From assembly GCA_031285245.1 (NCBI GenBank), contig JAITWN010000210.1, forward strand, positions 1 through 8,480: a DNA stretch of 8,480 bases. The letters run 5' to 3'. Both the position numbers and the translations under genes were made by a program. The DNA comes from Chromatiales bacterium (lineage in GTDB: Bacteria; Pseudomonadota; Gammaproteobacteria; SZUA-140). This document shows, in pieces, positions 1 through 5,813 of the stretch; the first letter of the stretch is position 1; every line of letters starts with the position of its first letter. The notes beneath the pieces are model-generated. The model was given only the letters and a program-made list of their open reading frames with translations, was not told where the DNA came from and made no database searches.

Positions 1-62
1 TCCCGGCCCTGCCTCGAAGGGTCTGCTGAGGCTTCAAGAAAACTTCTGTTTTTCTCTCGAAT

Positions 63-86
63 GCACCGCAATGCCTAGAGCGGTGC
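63..86. repeat. Short perfect inverted repeat (hairpin)
   Basis: Seen directly: GCACCGC at 63-69 and GCGGTGC at 80-86 form a perfect 7-bp stem around a 10-base loop. No T-run follows on either strand, so it does not look like a standard intrinsic terminator. It may belong to the repeat-rich 3' flank of the minus-strand gene or to an upstream gene outside the window. Function unknown. Confidence 0.4.
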
Positions 87-103
87 CCGTTACGCAGAAG
101 TCT

Positions 104-154
104 CGTCATTGCGAGACGAAGCTATGGATTGCCGCAATGACGGAGGTTTTTCAG
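104..154. repeat. Palindromic intergenic repeat, CGTCATTGCG type, copy 1
   Basis: CGTCATTGCG (104-113) and CGCAATGACG (133-142) are a perfect 10-bp inverted repeat around a 19-base loop that includes TGGATTGCC. The element is followed by GTTTTTCAG (146-154). A longer relative with the same core, the same TGGATTGCC and the same GTTTTTCAG end lies at 7737-7853. From general knowledge, repeats with a GTCATTGCGAG core are scattered through many proteobacterial genomes as non-autonomous REP or MITE-like units. The right edge stops 7 bases short of the stop codon of the neighbouring minus-strand gene. The CTGAAAAAC left end found in copy 2 is not visible here, so this copy may be truncated. Confidence 0.75.
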
Positions 155-161
155 AAGTGCC

Positions 162-617
162 TTAAGCTCCTGCGGGCGTAATCATCAGCAGCGCAGCAAG
201 GACGCGGCGCCGATCCGTCATGAGGAAGTTATAAGTACGGCAGGCTGATCCGGTATCCATCACTTCTACACCAACGCCAAGGCGCGTGAGTCCAGCATAG
301 AGACGCGGTGAGGGATGGCGCAGGCGCACGCCGGTACCGAGCAGCACGACCTCAGGTTCATAGGGCGCAATCAGATCGAAATGCTCTGGCAGCAGCGCGT
401 CCCAATCCTGCGGTGGCCAGTCGGTGCGCAGCATCTCGGGCATGATGAGCAGACTGCTGCGCACGATTTCACGGCGCAGCGCGGGCACCGCTTGCGTGGC
501 CTGGGTCTCGTCCACCGTGCGCGCATCGAAGCGGCGCGGAATGATGACAGTGATTTCTCCCTCACCATACGAAAGGATGTTGTGACTGGCGGTATCGGTG
601 TCGCGGTTGATCTGCAT
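162..617 (-). CDS. Mth938-like domain (DUF498/PF04430) protein
   Basis: A 151-residue protein of the Mth938/DUF498 family, which is related to human NDUFAF3. Its bacterial role is not settled. Recognition rests on the GTG segment at residues 94-96, which follows a hydrophobic strand (PEVVLLGTG), and on the conserved C-terminal run with MDTGSACRTYNFL (about 120-132) and then RRRVLAALL. The length is slightly above the 110-130 residues usual for the family, from an N-terminal extension. The ATG at 617 is preceded by GGAG (minus strand, 624-627) at 6-base spacing, which supports this start. No signal peptide or membrane segment is seen, so it is probably cytoplasmic. It is transcribed away from alaC across a 121-base shared upstream region. 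A palindromic repeat begins 7 bases past its stop. Family assignment is firm, biochemical function is not. Confidence 0.88.
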   Translation of the reverse strand: MQINRDTDTASHNILSYGEGEITVIIPRRFDARTVDETQATQAVPALRREIVRSSLLIMPEMLRTDWPPQDWDALLPEHFDLIAPYEPEVVLLGTGVRLRHPSPRLYAGLTRLGVGVEVMDTGSACRTYNFLMTDRRRVLAALLMITPAGA

Positions 618-649
618 GCGCTGCTCCGTTGATGGCAGTCAGCTTACTC

Positions 650-682
650 CAAGGGCAGGTGAGAATGAAGGCCGCGCCCTTG
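650..682. repeat. Inverted repeat in the divergent promoter region
   Basis: CAAGGGC (650-656) and GCCCTTG (676-682) are perfect 7-base complements separated by 19 bases. The right arm overlaps the proposed -35 box of the alaC promoter, so the pair could be an operator or a 5' hairpin for the minus-strand gene. Chance occurrence cannot be excluded. Confidence 0.3.
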
Positions 683-709
683 CCTGTAACCGCACAATAG
701 CCCGATAAT
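680..709 (+). promoter_or_regulatory. Candidate sigma-70 promoter for alaC-hom
   Basis: TTGCCT (680-685) and GATAAT (704-709) are separated by 18 bases. The -10 box matches TATAAT at 5 of 6 positions and the -35 box matches TTGACA at 4 of 6. Transcription would start near 716, leaving a 5' leader of roughly 22 bases before the alaC ATG. This is a prediction from consensus only. Confidence 0.5.
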
Positions 710-738
710 GGCACGCTATTTTTGCACTGGAACCCAGC

Positions 739-1941
739 ATGAAAGACGATTTCGCGAGAATCAATCGCCTGCCCCCTTATGTCTTCAACATCGTCAATGA
801 TCTGAAGGCGAAGGCGCGCGCACGCGGCGAAGACATCATCGATTTCGGCATGGGTAATCCCGATCAGCCGACGCCGCAGCACATCGTCGATAAGATGATC
901 GAGGTTACTCAGCGCGAAAATACGCATCGTTACTCGGTATCGCGCGGTATCCCGCGTCTGCGTCGCGCGATCTGCCGTTGGTACAAACAGCGCTTCGATG
1001 TCGATCTCGATCAGGAGAGCGAAGCCATCGTCACCATCGGCTCGAAAGAAGGTCTCGTCCATCTCGCGCTCGCAACCGTTGGCCCGGGCGATGCGGTGCT
1101 GGTGCCGAATCCTGCTTATCCCGTGCATCCCTATGGTTTCGTCATCGCTGGCGCGGATATCCGTCATGTGCCGCTGGTGCCGGGCATCGATTTCTTCGAG
1201 GAATTGGTCAAAGCCATTCGCGATTCTTGGCCGAAGCCTAAAATGCTGGTGCTGAATTTCCCCGGCAATCCCACTACACAGTGCGTCGAACTGCCGTTCT
1301 TCGAGAAAGTGATCGAGATCGCGCGCGAGCATCAAGTGTGGGTGGTGCATGATCTCGCCTACGCGGACCTCGCATTCGATGGCTACAAAGCGCCGTCGAT
1401 CTTGCAAGTGCCGGGCGCGAAGGATATCGCGGTCGAATTCTTTACGCTCTCTAAGAGCTACAACATGCCGGGCTGGCGTGTTGGTTTCATGTGCGGCAAT
1501 CCGACGCTCGTTGCCGCGCTCGCGCGCATCAAATCCTACCTTGATTACGGCATGTTCACGCCGATTCAGGTGGCAGCGATTGCTGCGCTCGAAGGTCCGC
1601 AGGATTGCGTGAAGGAAATTTCCGAACTCTATCGCGTGCGCCGCGACATCTTGTGCGAAGGGTTGAACGCCATCGGCTGGGAAGTCGAGAAACCCAAGGC
1701 GACCATGTTCGTGTGGGCGCGCATTCCCGAGCAGTATCGTCATCTCGGCTCACTCGAATTCGCCAAGAAGCTGTTGCAGGATGCCAAGGTCGCCGTGTCG
1801 CCCGGCATCGGTTTCGGTGAATACGGCGATGATCACGTGCGCTTCGGTTTGATCGAGAACGAACATCGCACGCGCCAAGCGGTGCGCGGCATCCGCCAGA
1901 TGTTCCGCAAAGATGCGAGCCTCAAGGCGGCATCGGCATGA
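739..1941 (+). CDS. alaC: Alanine transaminase-type PLP aminotransferase (AlaC family)
   Basis: A 400-residue fold-type I PLP aminotransferase (class I/II) of the AlaC group, which transfers an amino group between glutamate and pyruvate in the cytoplasm. Visible active-site features are NFPGNPTT (173-180), the D-x-x-Y pair in HDLAYAD (D205, Y208), and the PLP-lysine motif SKSYNMPGWR, with K239 as the Schiff-base lysine and R247 nearby. R368 in VRFG is the expected substrate-carboxylate arginine. Length is normal for the family. The start ATG has only a weak TGGAA ribosome site 6-7 bases upstream. The stop overlaps the hom start (ATGA), so the two are translationally coupled. Members of this group next to hom and thrC are often annotated as alaC or as a generic aspartate/alanine aminotransferase, and exact substrate preference is inferred. 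Confidence 0.9.
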   Translation: MKDDFARINRLPPYVFNIVNDLKAKARARGEDIIDFGMGNPDQPTPQHIVDKMIEVTQRENTHRYSVSRGIPRLRRAICRWYKQRFDVDLDQESEAIVTIGSKEGLVHLALATVGPGDAVLVPNPAYPVHPYGFVIAGADIRHVPLVPGIDFFEELVKAIRDSWPKPKMLVLNFPGNPTTQCVELPFFEKVIEIAREHQVWVVHDLAYADLAFDGYKAPSILQVPGAKDIAVEFFTLSKSYNMPGWRVGFMCGNPTLVAALARIKSYLDYGMFTPIQVAAIAALEGPQDCVKEISELYRVRRDILCEGLNAIGWEVEKPKATMFVWARIPEQYRHLGSLEFAKKLLQDAKVAVSPGIGFGEYGDDHVRFGLIENEHRTRQAVRGIRQMFRKDASLKAASA

Positions 1942-3254
1942 GCGCGCTCGAACCCGTACGCGTAGGTCTGCTTGGCCTTGGCACTGTGGGTGGTGGCGTC
2001 GTCAATGTGCTCGCGCGCAATCAGCACGAAATCGCGCGCCGCGCCGGTCGCGGCATCGCCATCACTCATGGCGCTGCACGCGAGAACGTTTTCCCCGGCG
2101 TTGATACGCGCGGCATCACTATCACGCAAGATCCCTGGGATGTCGTCAACGATCCTGATGTCGGCATCATCGTCGAGCTGATCGGCGGTTATTCGCCGGC
2201 GCGCGAACTGGTGCTGCGTGCGATCGAGCAGGGCAAGCATGTGGTCACCGCCAACAAGGCGCTGATCGCGCGTCATGGCAATGAGCTCTTTGCCGTAGCC
2301 CGTGAGCGCGGTGTCATGATCGCTTTTGAAGCGGCGGTGGCGGGCGGTATTCCAATCATCAAAGCTTTGCGCGAAGGCCTTGCTGCCAATCGCATCGAAT
2401 GGGCCGCGGGAATCATCAACGGTACGACCAATTTCATTCTGAGCGAAATGCGCGACAAGGGTCGAAGCTTCGTCGATGTGCTCGCCGAAGCGCAGAAGCT
2501 CGGTTACGCCGAAGCCGATCCGACCTTTGACATCGAAGGCATCGACGCCGCGCATAAGCTGACCATCATCGCTTCGATCGCCTTTGGTATTCCTTTGCAG
2601 TTCGACAAGGTTTACACCGAAGGCATCGGCGCTATCACCGGTGAAGATGTTGCTTATGCTGAAGCGCTCGGCTATCGCATCAAGCATCTCGGTTTCACGC
2701 GCCGCACCGATCGCGGTGTCGAGCTGCGCGTGCATCCAACGCTGATTGCGCATCGTCGTTTGATTGCGAATGTCGATGGCGTGATGAACGCGGTGCTAGT
2801 CAAAGGCGATGCCGCTGGACCAACGCTCTATTACGGCGCGGGCGCGGGCCGCGAGCCGACGGCATCCGCAGTGATCGCCGATCTCGTCGATGTCACGCGC
2901 ACGCTCACGGCGAATCCGGGCAATCGCGTGCCGCATCTCGCGTTCCAGCCTGATCGCTTGTCTGATATCGCTGTGCTGCCGATCGATGAGGTGGAAACGG
3001 CTTATTATTTGCGCATGCGCGCAGCCGATCGCCCAGGCGTGATGGCGGAAGTCTGCCAGCTTCTCGCCGCGCAGGGTATCAGCATCGAAGCCGTGGTGCA
3101 GAAAGAACCTGTCGATGGCGCGCATGAAGTGACCATCATCATGCTCACGCATCGCGTGCGCGAGAGCAGCATGAATGCGGCGATTCGAGGCATCGAAGGG
3201 CTGCAATCGATCGACAGCAAAGTGCATCGTATTCGCCTTGAAAGCATGGCTTGA
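1938..3254 (+). CDS. hom: Homoserine dehydrogenase
   Basis: A 438-residue monofunctional homoserine dehydrogenase that reduces aspartate semialdehyde to homoserine with NAD(P)H, the branch step to threonine and methionine. The N-terminal Rossmann motif GLGTVGGG is at 13-20. TANKALIA carries the catalytic-region lysine K107. NGTTNFIL is at 161-168, and the family signature ADPTFDIEGIDAAHKL is at about 193-208. A C-terminal ACT domain spans about 355-430, starting at YYLRMRAADRPGVMAEV, and is the usual site of threonine feedback. No aspartokinase domain is fused, unlike enterobacterial ThrA. Its ATG overlaps the alaC stop by 4 bases. Length and all key motifs are intact. Confidence 0.97.
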   Translation: MSALEPVRVGLLGLGTVGGGVVNVLARNQHEIARRAGRGIAITHGAARENVFPGVDTRGITITQDPWDVVNDPDVGIIVELIGGYSPARELVLRAIEQGKHVVTANKALIARHGNELFAVARERGVMIAFEAAVAGGIPIIKALREGLAANRIEWAAGIINGTTNFILSEMRDKGRSFVDVLAEAQKLGYAEADPTFDIEGIDAAHKLTIIASIAFGIPLQFDKVYTEGIGAITGEDVAYAEALGYRIKHLGFTRRTDRGVELRVHPTLIAHRRLIANVDGVMNAVLVKGDAAGPTLYYGAGAGREPTASAVIADLVDVTRTLTANPGNRVPHLAFQPDRLSDIAVLPIDEVETAYYLRMRAADRPGVMAEVCQLLAAQGISIEAVVQKEPVDGAHEVTIIMLTHRVRESSMNAAIRGIEGLQSIDSKVHRIRLESMA

Positions 3255-3258
3255 ACGC

Positions 3259-3321
3259 ATGAAGCAGATCGGCATGTGCACACTTGCGCTGCCGATCTGT
3301 GGCTTCTTTAAATCTTACTGA
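3259..3321 (+). CDS. Possible 20-residue leader ORF between hom and thrC
   Basis: An ATG 4 bases after the hom stop opens a 20-codon frame (MKQIGMCTLALPICGFFKSY) that ends 22 bases before thrC. It spans the stem-loop at 3265-3299 exactly, so translating it would melt the hairpin, as in attenuation leaders. Against this, there is no clear Shine-Dalgarno sequence and the peptide has only one Thr and two Ile codons, not the run of regulatory codons of classic thr leaders. It may be a chance ORF. Confidence 0.2.
   Translation: MKQIGMCTLALPICGFFKSY
3265..3299 (+). promoter_or_regulatory. Perfect stem-loop in the hom-thrC gap
   Basis: CAGATCGGCA (3265-3274) pairs perfectly with TGCCGATCTG (3290-3299), giving a 10-bp stem and a 15-base loop that itself begins with the palindrome TGTGCACA. 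The 3' side is followed by TGGCTTCTTTAAATC, which has only a poor T-run. It could be a partial terminator, an attenuator or an RNA-processing site that sets the ratio of thrC to hom expression. The structure is seen and the function is inferred. Confidence 0.6.
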
Positions 3322-3343
3322 CTAGAAACTCGCACGGTACCCC

Positions 3344-4420
3344 ATGTCGACTTCGCTTCGTTACACCGGTTTGATCCAGAAATATCGCAACCGTCTTCCC
3401 GTTGGTCCGAACACGCGTTTGATAAGCCTCGGTGAAGGCAACACGCCACTCATCCGTTTGCACAACCTGCTGGAAGCCGAAGGCGTCGAAGCCGAGCTCT
3501 ACGTAAAATACGAAGGCTTGAACCCCACCGGTTCCTTCAAAGATCGCGGCATGACGATGGCAGTGACGCGCGCGGTGGAAGAGGGCAGTCGCGCCATCAT
3601 CTGCGCATCGACCGGCAATACTTCCGCCGCCGCCGCTGCCTATGCCGCGCGCGCTGGTGTTACCGCGTTCGTGCTCATTCCCGATGGCAAGATTGCACTC
3701 GGCAAACTTGCGCAGGCGATGATGCACGGCGCCGTCGTCATTCAGATCAAAGGCAATTTCGATGCGGGTATGGCGCTCGTCAAACGCGTGGGCGAATCAA
3801 CGCCGATCACCATCGTCAACTCCATCAACCCCTATCGCTTGCAAGGCCAGAAGACCGCCGCGTTCGAAATCGTCGAAGAACTCGGCGACGCGCCGGACTA
3901 TCACTGCCTGCCCGTTGGCAACGCCGGCAACATCACTGCGTACTGGATGGGCTATCAGGAATACCGCCGCGACGGCATCGCCAAACGTCTGCCAGTGATG
4001 GCGGGTTACCAAGCCGCAGGCTCCGCACCGTTCCTGCGCGGACAGATGGTCGATAACCCCGAAACGATTGCCACCGCCATTCGCATCGGCCATCCGCAGA
4101 GCTGGGACAAAGCCTGGGACGTGAACCGCGAATCCAAAGGCTGGTTCGATGAATTTAGCGACGAAGAAATCCTGCGCGTACAGAAACTCCTCACCGAAAA
4201 AGAAGGCGTATTCTGCGAACCCGCCTCAGCAATCTCAGTAGCAGGCGCACTGCGTGACTTAAAGAGCGGCCGCATCCCCGCAGGTAGTCGTGTTGTCTGC
4301 ACTCTCACTGGCCACGGCCTCAAAGACCCCGACACCGCTATTCGCCAATGCACCGGTGGCGTGCAAGCGGTGGAAGCTGAACTTGAAGCAGTGAAGCGAG
4401 TGATTCTGGATCGGTTGTAA
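3344..4420 (+). CDS. thrC: Threonine synthase
   Basis: A 358-residue PLP enzyme that converts O-phosphohomoserine to threonine and phosphate, the last step of threonine synthesis. The PLP-lysine motif GSFKDRG places the Schiff-base lysine at K66. The motif STGNTSAAAAAY (89-100) is the asparagine loop. The glycine-rich phosphate-binding segment PVGNAGNI is at 190-197 and TGHGLKD at 322-328. The length of about 350 residues matches the short Bacillus-like type and not the 430-residue E. coli type. An in-frame TAG 21 bases upstream limits the start to this ATG, although no good ribosome-binding site precedes it. It lies 89 bases after hom in the same direction and is probably co-transcribed through the intervening stem-loop. 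All key motifs are present. Confidence 0.95.
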   Translation: MSTSLRYTGLIQKYRNRLPVGPNTRLISLGEGNTPLIRLHNLLEAEGVEAELYVKYEGLNPTGSFKDRGMTMAVTRAVEEGSRAIICASTGNTSAAAAAYAARAGVTAFVLIPDGKIALGKLAQAMMHGAVVIQIKGNFDAGMALVKRVGESTPITIVNSINPYRLQGQKTAAFEIVEELGDAPDYHCLPVGNAGNITAYWMGYQEYRRDGIAKRLPVMAGYQAAGSAPFLRGQMVDNPETIATAIRIGHPQSWDKAWDVNRESKGWFDEFSDEEILRVQKLLTEKEGVFCEPASAISVAGALRDLKSGRIPAGSRVVCTLTGHGLKDPDTAIRQCTGGVQAVEAELEAVKRVILDRL

Positions 4421-4429
4421 GCTTTTAAG

Positions 4430-4460
4430 CGCAGGGCTGCTGGCGCGCAGCAGTCCTGCG
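4430..4460 (+). terminator. Terminator-like hairpin after thrC
   Basis: CGCAGGGCTGCT (4430-4441) pairs with AGCAGTCCTGCG (4449-4460) through a 12-bp stem with one G-T wobble and a 7-base loop. It starts 9 bases after the thrC stop and is followed by GGTTGTGTGTTGTG, a T/G-rich tail in place of a pure T-run. This is the best candidate for ending the alaC-hom-thrC transcript. Termination strength is uncertain because of the imperfect tail. Confidence 0.7.
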
Positions 4461-4483
4461 GGTTGTGTGTTGTGGGCGCTGAG

Positions 4484-4513
4484 CTTGCGCAGGCCCTAGC
4501 TGATACGCGCAAG
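4484..4513. repeat. Secondary hairpin upstream of the fragment region
   Basis: CTTGCGC (4484-4490) and GCGCAAG (4507-4513) form a perfect 7-bp stem with a 16-base loop. It lies just past the stop of the minus-strand regulator-like remnant. A related palindrome, CTTGCGCAAG, occurs inside that remnant at 4551-4560. No clear T-run is present on either side. Confidence 0.3.
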
Positions 4514-4523
4514 ACGGCGAGGC

Positions 4524-4685
4524 TTATTTGGTCGTGTGCGGTTTCTTGTGCTTGCGCAAGGAATCGATGATGCCGCAAAGCATGTCCAGCACTAGGCGAT
4601 GGTCGCGCGCCGACAAAGTCTCCAGCATCGCGAGTATCTGCTCACTTTCTTTCGAAGGTTGTGGCGGCTTTTCATCCAGCAGCAT
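4524..4685 (-). pseudogene. C-terminal remnant of an unidentified, possibly regulator-like protein
   Basis: The last 53 codons of an open minus-strand frame look like real protein: charged and helical, containing EQILAMLETLSARDHRLVLD and ending in a lysine/histidine-rich tail (SLRKHKK). The pattern of hydrophobic residues followed by LS-x-x-D-x-x-L-V-L-x-x-L resembles the C-terminal helix found after the DNA-binding domain in some XRE-type regulators. That is a resemblance by eye only. Upstream of about 4690 the frame is antisense to other fragments, and no ribosome-binding site precedes the ATG at 4685. It therefore reads as a 3' gene fragment joined to the RTX scrap in a different frame, not as an intact small gene. 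Confidence 0.4.
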
Positions 4686-4800
4686 GGAAGCTGTGGTTAT
4701 CCGCCCCAGCGCCACCATCGAGCACATCATCGCCAGCATTGCCATAGAGACTATCCTCGCCATCACCGCTGGCGGCGATTGATAACGGTAGATTGCCGCG
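4672..4800 (-). pseudogene. RTX (hemolysin-type calcium-binding repeat) remnant
   Basis: The minus strand encodes SGDGEDSLYGNAGDDVLDGG and then AGADN, about 25 residues with the spacing of tandem GGxGxDxLx nonapeptides. These form the calcium-binding beta-roll of RTX exoproteins secreted by type I systems. Reading continues to a TGA at 4672. Only about two and a half repeat units survive. The frame upstream of about 4795 is antisense to the HlyD fragment, so no start, catalytic domain or C-terminal secretion signal remains. RTX proteins and HlyD-type adaptors belong to the same export pathway, so the two neighbouring scraps could derive from one former type I secretion locus that was inverted and deleted. 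That history is inference. Confidence 0.65.
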
Positions 4801-4804
4801 ATTG

Positions 4805-5195
4805 ATGCGGCCGGAGCAGGTGGCGGATGCGCAGTTTCTCGAAGCAGAGCGCTTGCTCTCTGGGCAGCTCGGAGAATATCGCGCGAAACTAGGGCGCATC
4901 GATGCTGAGATCGCGCGCCGCGAAGCGGAGTTACGCTCCACATTGGAGCTAGTGCGCAAGTTGGAGCAGACCGTACCGATCGCTACTCAACGCGCGCAGG
5001 ATTTTAAGGATCTCGTCGATCACAGCTTCGTTTCCAAACACGGCTATCTCGAACAAGAACAAACGCGCATTGAGCAGGAAGCGGACTTGGCGAATCAGCG
5101 CAGCCGCTTGGAAGAAATCGCCGCTGCGCTGCGTGAAGGACGCGGGCAGCGCGAGGAGCTGACTGCGGAAACCCGCCGCATCGCGCTCGACATGG
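4805..5195 (+). pseudogene. Internal fragment of an HlyD-family type I secretion adaptor
   Basis: About 130 residues match the alpha-helical coiled-coil hairpin of HlyD-family periplasmic membrane-fusion proteins, which link the inner-membrane ABC exporter to the outer-membrane channel. Visible are the first long helix (EAERLLSGQLGEYRAKLGRI, then EIARREAEL), the hairpin tip with DHSFVSKHGYLEQEQTRIEQ, and the start of the return helix ending near LTAETRR. The N-terminal membrane anchor, the lipoyl halves and the C-terminal beta-barrel are absent. A full protein is about 430-480 residues. The open frame continues to 5443 only by reading through a palindromic repeat and antisense antitoxin DNA, so the apparent 216-residue ORF, starting at a TTG (4793), is a chimera. 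Its partners (ABC transporter, TolC) are not in the window. Confidence 0.8.
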
Positions 5196-5238
5196 ATTCG
5201 CGCTTCGCTTTGCTGCGCCCAACATTCAGCCTTTCAAC

Positions 5239-5273
5239 GTTGGGCTTCACTTCGTTCAGCCCAACCTATAACT
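5239..5273 (+). repeat. 35-bp palindromic repeat, GTTGGGCT type, copy A
   Basis: GTTGGGCT (5239-5246) and AGCCCAAC (5258-5265) are perfect 8-bp inverted arms, followed by CTATAACT. A second copy in the same orientation at 7686-7720 agrees at 31 of 35 positions, with all four differences in the loop. From general knowledge, units containing TAGGTTGGGCTGAACGAAG are common intergenic repeats in proteobacteria. This copy lies at the boundary between the HlyD fragment and the antitoxin fragment and supplies the stop codon of the antitoxin reading frame. CCCAAC at 5218-5223 could also pair with GTTGGG at 5239-5244. Confidence 0.8.
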
Positions 5274-5532
5274 ACATTCGGACGTATCAAGCCGGGCACG
5301 GCGGGCTGCGAATTTGGCTTCGACTTCGGTGGCCGGTACCAGACGGCCAGCGTTGGTGGAGTCTAGGCCGGTTTGCACTTGGCGACGGAACCACTTGTCG
5401 TGTTCGGCAGCTTCTTGCTGCTGTTGCACGAACTCACGCATGAAGTCGCGTAGGAGCTGCGCGCCCGTGCGGCGGCGGCAACTCGTTTTTCAGGGACTCA
5501 TCGACGCGGAAGGTAAAAGTGGCTTCGCTCAT
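5256..5532 (-). pseudogene. Frameshifted RelB/DinJ- or CopG-like antitoxin remnant, toxin absent
   Basis: The minus strand starts MSEATFTFRVDESLKNE with an ATG at 5532 and GGAG 8 bases before it. This is the ribbon-helix-helix-like N-terminus of an antitoxin. The frame then shifts: the continuation GAQLLRDFMREFVQQQQEAA and HDKWFRRQVQTGLDS is in the +1 frame and runs to AKFAARRA. Without the shift the first frame stops at 5434 after 32 residues. Relatives as I recall them have about nine more residues between the NE and the RTGAQLL segment, so an internal deletion of roughly 17 bases would explain the shift. The last codons and the stop (5256-5258) come from palindromic repeat copy A. The toxin gene that normally follows is missing, replaced by HlyD-fragment DNA. 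An in-frame ATG at 5586 with AGGAGAAGG upstream is an alternative start. Confidence 0.7.
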
Positions 5533-5606
5533 GGTTGCTGCTCCACGTGTTACAAAGTGAGTGCAGGATAGCGCGTTGAAGTTCATCTGCACCTTCTCCT
5601 GCGCAA

Positions 5607-5631
5607 GCAGGCAAAGGGCGTTAATGCCTGC
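5607..5631. repeat. Hairpin next to the small ORF
   Basis: GCAGGCA (5607-5613) and TGCCTGC (5625-5631) form a perfect 7-bp stem with an 11-base loop. It starts right after the stop codon of the 23-residue minus-strand ORF and lies ahead of the antitoxin remnant. No T-run is present, so efficient intrinsic termination is doubtful. Confidence 0.4.
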
Positions 5632-5703
5632 TCACTGCCCGCCCATCAGTCGAATTTCCACTTTCCCTTCAGTATGATGCGCTCCATTAATAAATTTTTT
5701 CAT
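5632..5703 (-). CDS. Possible small ORF, 23 residues, unknown
   Basis: An ATG at 5703 (minus strand) is preceded by AGGAGC at good spacing (GCAGGAGCAAGCT before the ATG) and opens MKKFINGAHHTEGKVEIRLM followed by GGQ and TGA. A hairpin begins at the very next base. The AAA AAA TTT ATT AAT start and the good ribosome site resemble a real translation start, and base composition here is more AT-rich than the neighbours. I recognise no family. It could be a genuine small protein, a leader peptide for the antitoxin remnant in the same frame downstream, or the 5' stub of a lost gene. Confidence 0.3.
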   Translation of the reverse strand: MKKFINGAHHTEGKVEIRLMGGQ

Positions 5704-5813
5704 AGCTTGCTCCTGCATGTGGTGGTGCATTGATTGAAGTCATTGGTTTCTTTGCTTGCTGGTGTCAGCTTGCGTTGTTGGGTAGCGGGCGGGTGAATTC
5801 TTGAGGGGTGTGC

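Noticed and set aside
104..154. CRISPR-like repeat or tRNA-like structure
   Set aside because: There is a single palindrome with no regularly spaced array and no cloverleaf. It matches a dispersed intergenic repeat better.
562..1743. Long minus-strand open frame (393 codons) opposite alaC
   Set aside because: It is antisense to a clearly conserved aminotransferase whose codon bias keeps the opposite strand open. The protein is rich in His, Arg and Asp with no recognisable domain.
1833..2753. 306-codon minus-strand frame opposite hom
   Set aside because: Shadow of homoserine dehydrogenase. All family motifs are on the plus strand and none are seen here.
4793..5443. Treating the 216-codon frame as one intact HlyD-like gene
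   Set aside because: Only about residues 5-133 look like HlyD. The rest reads through a palindromic repeat and antisense antitoxin sequence, and the anchor, lipoyl and barrel regions are missing.
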